Positions 54,768 to 64,000 of a stretch of 64,000 nucleotides of DNA are shown here, in pieces (the first letter of the stretch is position 1; each line of letters starts with the position of its first letter). The notes under the pieces are model-generated. The model saw only the letters and a program-made list of their open reading frames with translations. It was not told where the DNA came from and made no database searches. Source of the DNA: Heracleum sosnowskyi (taxonomy: Eukaryota > Streptophyta > Magnoliopsida > Apiales > Apiaceae); assembly GCA_030848705.1 (NCBI GenBank), contig CM061245.1, positions 42,846,711 through 42,910,710 on the forward strand, given 5' to 3'. A program made the translations under genes and the position numbers.

Positions 54768-54909
54768 TTATAACCACATTTAATTACTACGCGTAATATC
54801 CCTAGTTGACCTCCTAATATCCTTACGTGACTTCCTAACTCTCTATGTTATCCTGGACCCTAAGTCCTAACTTGTTTCAAATGCCATAACCTGTTGCTCT
54901 GATACCAAC
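54768..54909 (-). other. Element D leader and primer binding site
   Basis: The minus strand reads TGGTATCAGAGC at 54907-54896, the initiator Met tRNA complement, two bases inside the 5' LTR. The remainder is an untranslated leader running to the start of the leader ORF. Confidence 0.9.
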
Positions 54910-57900
54910 TGTGACGCCCTCCAAACCCGGGGTACAGATTTGAGGAGTCATCCGACCAACGGAACACTATTTAACACATGCATAATATATATAAAGACAC
55001 AATTACCCCTTGACCAAGACCGCATCCAGATTATGGCAATGAACACAAGCTACTACAATCTTTTATTATTACAAACCAGTTTTATCAGAGTCATTACATC
55101 ACAACTAAAGTTCAAATCTAGACATTAAATCTAGAAAAGCAAAACAACAACTACCCTGCCAATAACAGTGACTCGAGGGGCTCTCCTGACTGCTGGTGAA
55201 CTATCGGTCACGCTATGCCAACTCATACTCTCGCTTCACTGGAATAGGGTTAGAAAACAACAAGCAAGAGTGAGCCAAAATTGCTCAGCAAACATCAACG
55301 AATCATTTCTATCACGGTGGTAAGGATATGAATTTAAGATATCAGAATCAACAATATTTAGCTAACACATGCTTTGTATCAATAATGATTGAAGTAAAGA
55401 ATTAGAATTTGGCTTATACATTTTATTCAAATCAAAGGTTGTGCTGCTGGCCAGCCACGCATCAACCCCGGACTAGCTCATGTCATAGTCCTCTACTGGA
55501 TCCCAGGCCAATCTGGGCCTTAAGTTATTCCGACCAATTACTGGTCCATTTTAAAAAAAAACACATGCCAATTCTATAATAGGGTATAAACAATAACATG
55601 CTCAATAAGATAAACTGAATGTATAGTAATTGCAAAAGAGTTTCAACTGTTCAGTATCAAGTGAAGGTCGAGAAATAATCATGGAGTAATTTCAATGGTA
55701 CAGTGTACTCATTCAATAAGGGAATCAATATTGGTAATCGTTAATCAATAACCGTAAATGAGTAGTCAAGATGGAAGTCAAATAATCAAAGGTTGTCAAT
55801 GATAATCAAAGGATGATAAATAGCAACAATAGGTGGTAAACAATAATCAAGTAAATTGGAAATAAGGGTTTCCGATGCAGATCAAATCAAAGAATCAAGA
55901 ATTTCTAAGGAAATGGAATCAGTTGTCCAAATGCGGTTAAAAGATGGATAATTTGAATTGTTCTGGGGATAACGGTATTCAAGTAATCAAGACAATAATA
56001 ATTTTATCACAAGTAAAGGCACAGATACTTGCCTGGTCTAAGCTGCTGTCGGATCGACTCTGCTCACTCTACTTTCCCCTTTCCCTTGCTCCGGGAACTC
56101 GATTCTATAATTTAAACAACTCATCACAATAAGTCTAACTATTCTCGTTCTACTCTCGACACTTATTCAATCAATAATCACATTTAAACAAGTAACCGGT
56201 TACGTATCGGACGTCCGGTATAATTTACGATATTTAAAACTCAGATATTTGCCCTAGCACGGGCATATACAGACTATAAAACACGACACACAATTAATAT
56301 GAACCATATAGCACTTATAAACATTTTTAAAACATCATACGGAACTCATTTGAATTTTTAATAAGTCGTTACAAATTTTAAATCAAAAATCGGATTTTTA
56401 AATCCAATATAAACATTTAAATGAAAATAAATCAATTAATAAAATTAATTGACACTCTTTAAATACTCAAACTATTTTTTTAAATAATTAAATAGGCTTG
56501 AAAATAATTAAACTGAATTTTTAATTAATTAAATCTAATTAATAATTAATTTTTAAGAATTAATTGATTAAAAGAATTAACCAATTAATTAATAAATTAA
56601 TTATTAATTAAAAATAATTAAAATAATTAAGTTTAATCAATTTTCGGATTTAAAATAATAAATATAATTTATCAGAATTTTTCTGATATAAAAATATATT
56701 TTTAAAATAAACATATGAATTTTTTTAGTTTTTAAACTATTTTCGAATTAAATTTAAAAATAAAATTCAAAAACAGTTTTCTGAAAATGAATTAGGGTTT
56801 TGAAGATTGAAACCGGGTCGAAAAATCGGGTAAACGGGTCGGGAAGAACGAATCCGGGTCACCAAGAACAACCCGCCGGAATCTGGGTTTTCCAGAATCC
56901 GGCCGGCGTCCGGTGGCCGGACTTCGCCGTTTCCGATCAAAACAAAACCAAACTATAGGGCTTTTGTTCGCTTTTGCAAGACAAACACAACCCACATACA
57001 CACACATCTGTCCCATGCCGGAATCGTGCCCAGAATTCATTCAAAGAACTCGCCGGCGACGACCTCGGCCGGAAACCCGATCTACTTAAATCCTACATGA
57101 AACTCAAAGATTAATATACCAAAATGAAGCTTATAACTCATACAATAAAAGCCCTCTACCAAAAACAATGTCAGATCAATATCAAGAACGTACGAATTGA
57201 AAGAAGAAATCGGGTCAAAACCCGAAAATCAAACCCGACTAAATCGAACATAAACATGAAATTAAAGCATGGATTCTTGCTAATTAGAACCCTAGGAACA
57301 TGTTAGAAGCAACCAATTGAACGGAGAATCAACAGAATGAAAATCCCCAAATCGAATCAAGAACCCTAATTTTAATTCGAAACTTGTAAAATCAATATAA
57401 AATCGAATACTTACCAGATGATGATGAGGTTGGAAGATTCTGAAACTAGATTTTTGGGGCTTTGATTTGAGTATAAGAACTTCAAATTTGGACTTCAATA
57501 ACCCTTAGAACGAATTGATTGAAGATCAAGAACACAAAATAATTATTTGGGAATTTCGGATTTTTTGAGTAATTTCTGAAGAATTGCTAGGGTTATGAAG
57601 TCTGATTGGTCATTTTATATTTTTGGAAAAATAATACCCCAAATAACATTTTTGGATCGATATTGATTCGTTAGATCGTTTAAAAACCCTAATTAGGTCA
57701 AAAACACGTTTTACGAAAAGTAAGGGGTTAAAAAGGTTGATGATTATCCAAATTGATATATATCATTATATAACTAATGCTCAAGAATACTAGGGCTATA
57801 ACAACTTCAATATTGATATAGAACGATAAATCCGTCCCCTTAAGCAATTAGGGTTCGGAACGATTTTTCCTTTTTCGGATCAAAAATTGAAATTAATTTG

Positions 57901-58196
57901 CAGAATCAAATAGGTAGGGTTAAATAGAATCCCATAACCCTTTCGATAACGATTCGAATACGAAAGACGAAGAATTAAAAATGAATGTACGAAATTTCAA
58001 CGGGCTCTTGAATTATCAAAACGGCTCAAATTTGAAGAAAATTCCAAATGACGAAATTTTTGAAAGGGGCTTCCGACTCACCATTTAGCACATAATCACA
58101 CACTAAATATCATATAATAATATTCCAATATTCCAAAATAAATATTTTAGATTAAATATCTCATTTAATCAAATAATAAAATTCACGGATATTACA
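54910..58196 (-). repeat. Element D 5' LTR
   Basis: 3287 bp, starting TGTGACGCCCTCC and ending CGGATATTACA. Every ORF and landmark compared sits exactly 9052 bases from its copy in the other LTR, and the text read side by side showed no difference. CATAA follows it. Confidence 0.95.
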
Positions 58197-59014
58197 CATA
58201 AGCTTGGCAAACTTTTGACAAAGTTTCACATCTGTAGACCCAAAGATTATGTCATCTACATAAATTTGAACAAGTATAGTAGAGCCATTCACAACCCTAT
58301 GAAACAGAGTTTTATCTACAGTACCTCTAGTGAAGTGATTCTCAAGGAGGAACTGTGAAAGTGTGTCATACCAGGCTCTAGGTGCTTGTTCCAAACCATA
58401 GAGTGCTTTGAGGAGGAAGTACACATATTCTGGAAAATCATCATCTTCAAAACCAGGAGGTTGACTTACATACACCTCCTCTTCCAATTCCCCATTCAGA
58501 AAAGCACTCTTCACATCCATTTGATAGAATTTGAAATTGGCATGGGCTGCATAGGCTAGGAAAATCTTTATTGCTTCTAGTCTTGCAACAGGAGCAAAGG
58601 TTTCATCAAAATCAATTCCCTCTTCCTGTGAATAGCCTTTTGCAACCAATCTAGCTTTGTTCCTTGTGACTATGCCATTTTCATCCATCTTGTTTCTGAA
58701 CACCCATTTTGTGCCTATGACACTCCTGTCTTTAGGCTTGGGCACCAGCTTCCAAACTTTGTTCCTCTCAAATTGGTTTAGCTCCTCTTGCATAGCTAAA
58801 ACCCAATCTGGATCTAGAAGTGCATCCTCAACTTTCTTTGGCTCATCTTGAGACAGAAAGCTACTGTATAGACATTCCTCTTGAGTTGTTCTTCTAGTTT
58901 GGACTTTTGAAGAAACATCACCTATAATAAGTTCAAAGGGATGATTTTTAGTCCATTTCCTTGAGGGAGGTAGATTTTCTCTTGACGAGGTAGCTTCATG
59001 ATCATGATTGCCTT
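58197..59014 (-). CDS. Element C pol: reverse transcriptase N-terminal two thirds (split gene)
   Basis: The frame is open from the border of element E (59014) to the D insertion. It starts in the linker after integrase (ENLPPSRKWTKNHPFELI, SSFLSQDEPKKVEDALLDPDW). RT motifs follow: AMQEELNQFERNKVWKLVP, VTRNKARLVAKGYSQ, FDETFAPVARLEAIK, YQMDVKSAFLNGELEEEVYVSQPPGFE in part, ALYGLEQAPRAWY, and an intact catalytic IYVDDIIFGST. It ends at KFAKLM, continuing in frame at 45857 once D and one target copy are ignored. ATG 58793 is internal, not a true start. RT was intact when D inserted. Confidence 0.88.
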
Positions 59015-59582
59015 TGTTGCCCAGTAATACTCTATTGTAGAAGGGGGGTTGAATACAATAGTATAAGATAATCGACTTCTTAATGTATATATCACAAATA
59101 TGAAAGAAAGATAACAGCTTTATTAAATCTGATATAAAACTGTTACAAACTCTCTCAAGAAATTCTGATGTTCTTGAGAGCTGCTAGCTTACAAAAACTC
59201 TCTCAAGAAATTCTATGATCTTAAGAGCTTCTATCTTGATTCGCTTCTCTCTCGAATACATAAATCGAAACCAAGACTGTGTTTATATACTACACAGCTT
59301 CTCTATCAATGATAAGTCCTAATCAATTACAAAGATTGAAACCTATCTATAATTGATAGCTACATTCTACAAACCAGGAACCGACAGAATAAACTTCCAT
59401 GTTTAACTAGACTCCAAATATAACTCGAAGTAGGAATCCTGATCAGCTTCCAGTCCTGATGATCAATCCTGATCCCAGTCCTGATATGTATCTCAATCCT
59501 GACGACCATGTAATCCTGATGACGTCAGCAATCCTGATCAGTTGAGTCTAGCTCCTGACGATCATTGAATTTTGAACTAACA
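59015..59582 (-). repeat. Element E 3' LTR
   Basis: 568 bp from TGTTGCCCAGTAATAC to GAACTAACA, clearly shorter than the other Sirevirus LTRs here. Its promoter side (59435-59561) carries nine or so copies of TCCTGAT(S)A-like sequence in direct orientation (AATCCTGATCAG, AGTCCTGATGATC, AATCCTGACGACC, AATCCTGATGACG). Confidence 0.85.
59435..59561. promoter_or_regulatory. Iterated motif cluster in element E 3' LTR
   Basis: Repeated (A/G)TCCTGAT and TCCTGACGA, nearly all in the same orientation. Inverted TCAGGAT copies are frequent in the E env-like coding sequence (for example 61130, 61327, 62257, 62293, 62307). Confidence 0.6.
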
Positions 59583-59596
59583 ATCTCCCCCAATCT
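59583..59596 (-). other. Element E polypurine tract
   Basis: ATCTCCCCCAATCT on the plus strand adjoining the 3' LTR. Confidence 0.85.
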
Positions 59597-59691
59597 CATA
59601 CTTTGTGAAATAAAGTATAGATTCCTAAGATTCAATGATGTCAAAAACATATATACAAAATGTACAGAATCTGCAGCAACAACTTATCTGT

Positions 59692-62600
59692 TTAAATTCT
59701 TTGATAGAACAGATTCATCTTCAAGAAGTTGGATAACAAATTTTCTTCTTTTTCTTCAAGAATTTGAATCAGTCTTTCCTTAAGATTTCTGAGTTCTTCA
59801 TCTTCCTCATTAATCTGATAGATAGCTGCTCTGAGATTCAATATGGAGTTTCTCTGAAGACTATTCTCTTCAAGCAAAAGATAAGTAATTTCCTTCCCAT
59901 CAGGATTGAGAGTAAGATGAGTCATGCCAAAATTTACTTCTTTAACAGCAGTACCCCTTTGCATTTCCAAATCCTGACCTCTTTGATTTAAGTACATGGG
60001 AGTATAATTACCATTGAAATTACAGTTTCCATCCAGTCTTCTTCTTATTGTTGACAAAATCATGTCACTCCATTCTTTGCATATTTGATTCTTCGATCTC
60101 AAAAGATAATGAACATATTTCAGTTCCTGTGTAGTTTTCATCAGCAGATCTTGAATAGATAAAATCTTAACACTACCATCTTTCATGAAGTACAGAAGCT
60201 TTTCTTTCTTGTCAAAACCATCATGACAATCTATAACTATATCAACAGCTAGTAAATTGTTCAGGTTTTCAGAAGTTAAAGTACCTCCAATTTCAGTTAA
60301 GGAGTAAGGATCAACATATGACATATTCAGATATTCAGCATCCCTGTGTCCAATACCTCCTCTTGAATTACTTGTCAATTGCTTCAGATTTGAAAACATC
60401 TTTAACCAGAGTGCTTTTGATCTAACCATCCTAGATAAATCAACAACACTTGAAGCGCTTGTAATAATTCCTCCGGACTGAAAATTGATAAGTGTATCAC
60501 AACTTAATGTGCTAATATGTTTCCACTTCTTATCCTTTTCCTTTTCAAAGGCATAGCTTCTTTCCAGTGAAGATTCTTGTCTGCTTGGGTTCCTCCACAC
60601 TCTTCTATTTGAGAGTTTAAGCCTTTGTACATAGAGATTGAAATCTCTATTTGTTGATCTTGTAATTTCACTTCTTCTGGCTTCTTCTTCTTCATCTACT
60701 TCCTTGTTGTATAAATCAACCACAGTAGATAAAATTATCAAGTCAATCTCTTGCATAATTTCAGAATCATCAGGATCTTGAATATTATCAGGAACAACAT
60801 CAGGATTAGATTCTTCAATTTGATTTGTATTGCAGAGATTTGATTTTCTTGATTTTCTTCTCAATTCAGGTTCTTCTTCAATATTTCCATCATCACCAAA
60901 AGTAGATCTGTCAGGAACTACTAGAGTTTGAATAGGTTCAGGAATTTCTTCAATTCTTAACCCTCGAGACCTTGTCTGTCTAGGTATTGTTTGAGTTGAA
61001 GAACCTCTTCTACTTCTTCTAGCTCCTCTCCTACCTCTGCCTCCTCTACCTCTAGCAGGAGCAGGGTTATTAAAGCTTTCCATCATTTCTCTCTGTTGTC
61101 TTAAGAATTCTTCATGTGAGAGATCAGGATATTCTTCACTTGCTGTAGAAAGTGCTTTTCTTGCATATAATTGTTGAACTCTTTTATTAGTGTGATATAG
61201 AGTAACAATTCTGCCATCTTTTTTAGAAAACTTCTGGAATAAATTTGATGCATCTTCAGGATTATCAATAATCACATCTTCATCACCTTCAGGAATTGTA
61301 GCAAGAATATGTCCATGACCAGGTGTCAGGATGTGTTCTTCCGTCAGGATCTGAGATTGCACCAACGTTCTTACTGTCTTAACTCCAGAATCAGAAACAT
61401 GAGTTGACTGCGTTGTTTGACTTTGTGAAGTTTGAATTGTAGACTTCATAACAGCAGCATCAGAGGTTTCTCCTTGTATCACTTTGTCACTACCATCATC
61501 TCCAGTATCATCATCATTATTCCTTAATACTAGATCAGGTGTGCATTTTGTCTGACTAACCTTCTCCCCCTTTTTGACATCAGGATTTGACAATAAATTC
61601 AAAATTAAGGAAAGTGAGGCTTGAATGTCAGTTACCTTGGTATCCAGAGAATCAATCCTTCTGTTGATAGAGGTTTGTTCAGAAATAACAGATTTCACTT
61701 GGGATTCTACTACCCTTAGCTGAAAGGCAGTAGGCACCTTTGTAAAATTTTGAGAAATATCATTCCTCACCAACTCAGTTGAGGTCTTGATAGAATCAAT
61801 CTCACTTTTTAGACTTTTGGATAACAGAGTTGTAGCCTTCAGATGATTCTTCAAGTCTTGATTCTCTATAGATTTCACTGCATCATAGGCATGTTCCAAA
61901 GCAGAAGAATAACTTACAGATTCAGCAGATCTGTGCCATGAATTGTTCCATTCATTCTGTCTAAGTGCCTCAGCAGGATTAAAGGAAGGAATAGAAAAAT
62001 CTTGTCTCTGATCTTTCCCAGTGGAAGCTTTGCTAGCCATATATGTACTTGATGAACCAAAATTAGTTCCAAGACTAATTTTGAGTGCTGTAGCAAGTTG
62101 TTCCTTCTCTTTTCGATTCTCATCATCATCACTATCATCAGAGTCATCATCATCAGTACTATGAGTATCATCAGGATCAGGAATAGCTATACCTTTCATT
62201 TTATCCTGTGAATCTGTGATAGGATGATCCATTGGTCTTGAACGAAGTGGCTGTATCAGGATAGGTTCAACATCAGGAGCACCACTAGCGTCAGGATGAA
62301 CACCGTCAGGATTTGATATGCTTGCATCAGTATTTGCTACCAATGGTTCTTGTGGAGCTTGAGGTTCAGAAGCTTCTTCAACACTTTGAGTCAAAGGTTC
62401 TTGTGTGCTTCCCTCATTGACAGTGTCCTCGACCAATCTTTGAACTGCATCTGCACCAGAAATCCCTTGAGCATTGTCAGGAAATTTCTCGGAAACTGTA
62501 GCTTGGCCTGCATCTTCACTTTGAGAAGATGGTTCTTGTGTAGCTGGAATGTCGATGTCTGCACTCTCCCTTTGAGAAAATGGTTCTTGTGGGACCATTC

Positions 62601-63550
62601 CACGAGCTAAGCCTTCACTCAAACTTTGATTGAGTGGTTCTTGTGTGGCTGGATCATCAGAAAGAGCTGCTGAACCACTTTGAGGTTCAGGTTCTTGTGG
62701 GCTTGATCCTTTCAGTTTCTTCTGTCTCTGATAGACTAACTCTTCTGCCTTCCTTAGCTTTTCCATTGGATGTTTTATCCCAAGATTGGAAGCAGCAGCA
62801 CCATACTTCTCCCATGAAATATCAACATGTCTTTTTGTTGGAGAGTCCTGTGCTGGAGAGTCTGAAATATTAACCACTTGACTTGGTGCAGTATCAGGAA
62901 TACTAACATCAGGATTTGCTTGAGCAGTTGAAACTGATTGCTCATTCAGAATAGAAGTGTCCTGTACATCAGTATCCTGCTTCTTTTCTAAAGGAATATG
63001 ATACCTGCTTTTTGATAACTTCCTTTTCTTCTGTGGTGTAGACAATGGAACCACAGCTGCAGTAGCAGTATCAGCAACTTCCTTATTCACATTCATCACA
63101 GAGGATATAGGTAAATCATCCTCTGAGTTAGTCTCATCCCTGAGCACTAACTTTCTTTTAACAGAAACAGCCTCACCTCTCTTTGCAGCTTTCTTCACCA
63201 GGACCCCTTGTACACCCCCTTGTAACTTCTTTTTAGTGATAGGTGTAGAGGTAAAGTCCTTTGAACCTGATTGCCTTCCTGACACATCAGTTCTAGCTGA
63301 CTTCTTTGCTTTTACAACTAAAGTCTTTTGAGAGACATTAGAGGTGGCAGTTGACTGTTTAGACTGTTTAGACTGTTTAGGATGAATGCTTGGGTTAGGA
63401 ACAAGGTGTGATTGACCTTGCCCCATAGCATTAGAAATTAAACCATAACGAGTAGGCATTTTCCTATGCAAGAAAAACCTAACCTCATCAGGAATAAAAG
63501 CATTTCCTATGAAACCATTTGCCTTATTAGGATTGAAAAAAAATATTTAA
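59692..63550 (-). CDS. Element E env-like ORF, long open frame, N-terminal domain broken
   Basis: From MHRKMPTRYG at 63471 the frame is open for 1259 codons. Sequence consistent with the same protein (NPNKANGFIGNAFIPDEVRF) extends upstream in frame to about 63550, so the first ATG is internal. Order: Lys/Ser/Gln-rich linker with basic clusters, repeated QEPxxQS units (~250-390), an acidic run (DPDDTHSTDDDDSDDSDDD), a helical/coiled-coil region (~530-660), an acidic segment, an Arg/Gly-rich patch (RGRGGRGRRGARRSRRG ~820) and a helical C-terminal domain. The Arg/Gly patch suggests nucleic-acid binding. No transmembrane segment is seen. Same position and layout as the A, B and C ORFs, but the sequence is far diverged. 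Confidence 0.8.
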
Positions 63551-63840
63551 AATGAAGGAAAATAAAATTTTATTTAAGAAAACAAAATTTATTTTTATAA
63601 TCCTGATAAGTGCTGTTTGTTATTTTAAAATGATTACAAAAACAAATAGCATAATACCCATGTAACCATTCTTACCAATTACCGAGGCAAAGTAATTATG
63701 AGAAACTGAACAGTCGCCTCGATAAACAAAATGACCTGCAGTCTTAACACACATTCTCAATAAAATAGAACTGTTAAGCATAAACATCATATATCTATTA
63801 AAACACACACACTCACCAGAGAAAAACTTATGAAAAACCT
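63551..63840 (-). pseudogene. Element E env-like N-terminal domain remnant
   Basis: A 62-codon minus-strand frame (63808-63620), MCFNRYMMFMLNSSILLRMCVK...CSVSHNYFASVIGKNGYMGIM, sits where the N-terminal domain of the env-like protein is expected. It is separated from the main frame by AT-rich sequence with stops. It is probably the decayed N-domain, but I could not match it residue by residue to the other copies. Confidence 0.4.
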
Positions 63841-64000
63841 TTCACCTTCTTTGTTTTTCAATGGCTGCCAATCAACAACAAAACAACATACCTGATGCTG
63901 AGCTCGATATCATATGGCAAGAGATGGAACAAGAGAAGCCCTAGATGGATCAAAGCCTAGTTATGATCCATCAGGAGTGTTCATGCTTATTTGCAGGGCA
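63841..64000 (+). other. Window edge with a short plus-strand frame
   Basis: From 63860 an ATG opens a 27-codon frame (MAANQQQNNIPDAELDIIWQ...) ending at TAG near 63943, followed by another ATG frame running off the edge. The orientation is opposite to element E. It may be chance or the start of a different inserted element. Confidence 0.3.

Larger units (their letters stand above)
45858..58196 (-). mobile_element. Element D: complete Ty3/Gypsy chromovirus, very recent
   Basis: A 12,339 bp minus-strand element with two 3287 bp LTRs that show no length difference (all landmarks are offset by exactly 9052), PBS, leader ORF, one long gag-pol ORF without stops, and polypurine tract, flanked by CATAA duplications. 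Integrase lies after RNase H, as in Ty3/Gypsy. The ORF ends in a chromodomain-like segment, and the long LTRs suggest the Tekay/Del lineage. It is potentially autonomous and is the youngest clear insertion here. Confidence 0.95.
38729..59014 (-). mobile_element. Element C: Sirevirus-like Copia, split by D and E
   Basis: A minus-strand element inserted into the 5' LTR of B. Visible parts in sense order are the pol RT region (59014-58197), then RT end and RNase H (45857-44974), spacer, a broken env-like ORF (44433-39948), polypurine tract and 3' LTR (39761-38729). Its integrase, gag and 5' LTR lie beyond element E, outside the window. The two pol pieces are separated only by element D and its CATAA duplication, and their reading frames match across the insertion. 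Confidence 0.9.
59015..64000 (-). mobile_element. Element E: Sirevirus-like Copia, left part only
   Basis: A minus-strand element inserted in element C pol between integrase and RT. The window holds its 3' LTR, polypurine tract and env-like ORF. Gag, pol and 5' LTR would lie to the right. The LTR end signature (TTGTAGAAGGGGGGTTGAATAC) matches that of B. The left flank GCCTT is the candidate target-site duplication. Confidence 0.85.

Noticed and set aside
59565..59991. Plus-strand ORFs over the end of the element E env-like gene
   Set aside because: Shadows of the long minus-strand frame.

Overview
The window is a gene-poor, AT-rich stretch of nuclear DNA from a flowering plant, most likely a eudicot. 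I cannot fix the family. No convincing host gene, rRNA or tRNA is present. Almost everything is LTR retrotransposon. The plant origin follows from the element types (Ty1/Copia Sirevirus-like elements and a Ty3/Gypsy chromovirus), their initiator-Met tRNA primer sites and their nested layout.

Layout. 1-1648: noncoding DNA including a tandem repeat with a ~600 bp period. 1649-14477: element A, a minus-strand Sirevirus-like Copia element with LTRs, PBS, PPT, broken gag-pol and a broken envelope-like (env-like) ORF. 14478-~16400: AT-rich DNA with a ~94 bp repeat. ~16400-24217: element G, a plus-strand degraded Copia element with a 5' LTR but no recognisable 3' LTR. 24218-25884: unassigned. 25885-38728: element B, a minus-strand Sirevirus with an intact 1157-codon env-like ORF and gag but no pol; in place of pol sits a plus-strand fragment, F (~31706-36375). 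38729-59014: element C, minus strand, same family as F, inserted in B's 5' LTR. C is itself split by element D (45858-58196), a complete Ty3/Gypsy chromovirus with 3287 bp LTRs and a CATAA target-site duplication, and by element E (59015 to beyond the window), another Sirevirus with a 1259-codon env-like ORF. The order of events was B, then C into B, then D and E into C.

How the parts relate. A, B, C, F and E are distinct lineages of one architecture: LTR - PBS - gag - pol - spacer - large env-like ORF - PPT - LTR. The most striking pattern is a short motif that is iterated in both orientations and differs by family. It sits in the LTR and, in A, B and C, again in the spacer just upstream of the env-like ORF: GACTTCACGACATAG-like in A, GGAAGACNNTCGGGAAGAC-like in B, TTTCGTTGATAG-like in C/F, and TCCTGATNA-like in E (LTR and coding region only). 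The same placement with different sequence suggests co-evolving sites for an element-encoded or host DNA-binding factor. I offer this as the main hypothesis; it is inference.

Limits. All comparisons were by eye. Borders without an LTR/PBS/PPT landmark (left end of G, edges of F) are approximate. Lengths of the G/C homopolymers near LTR ends may be unreliable.
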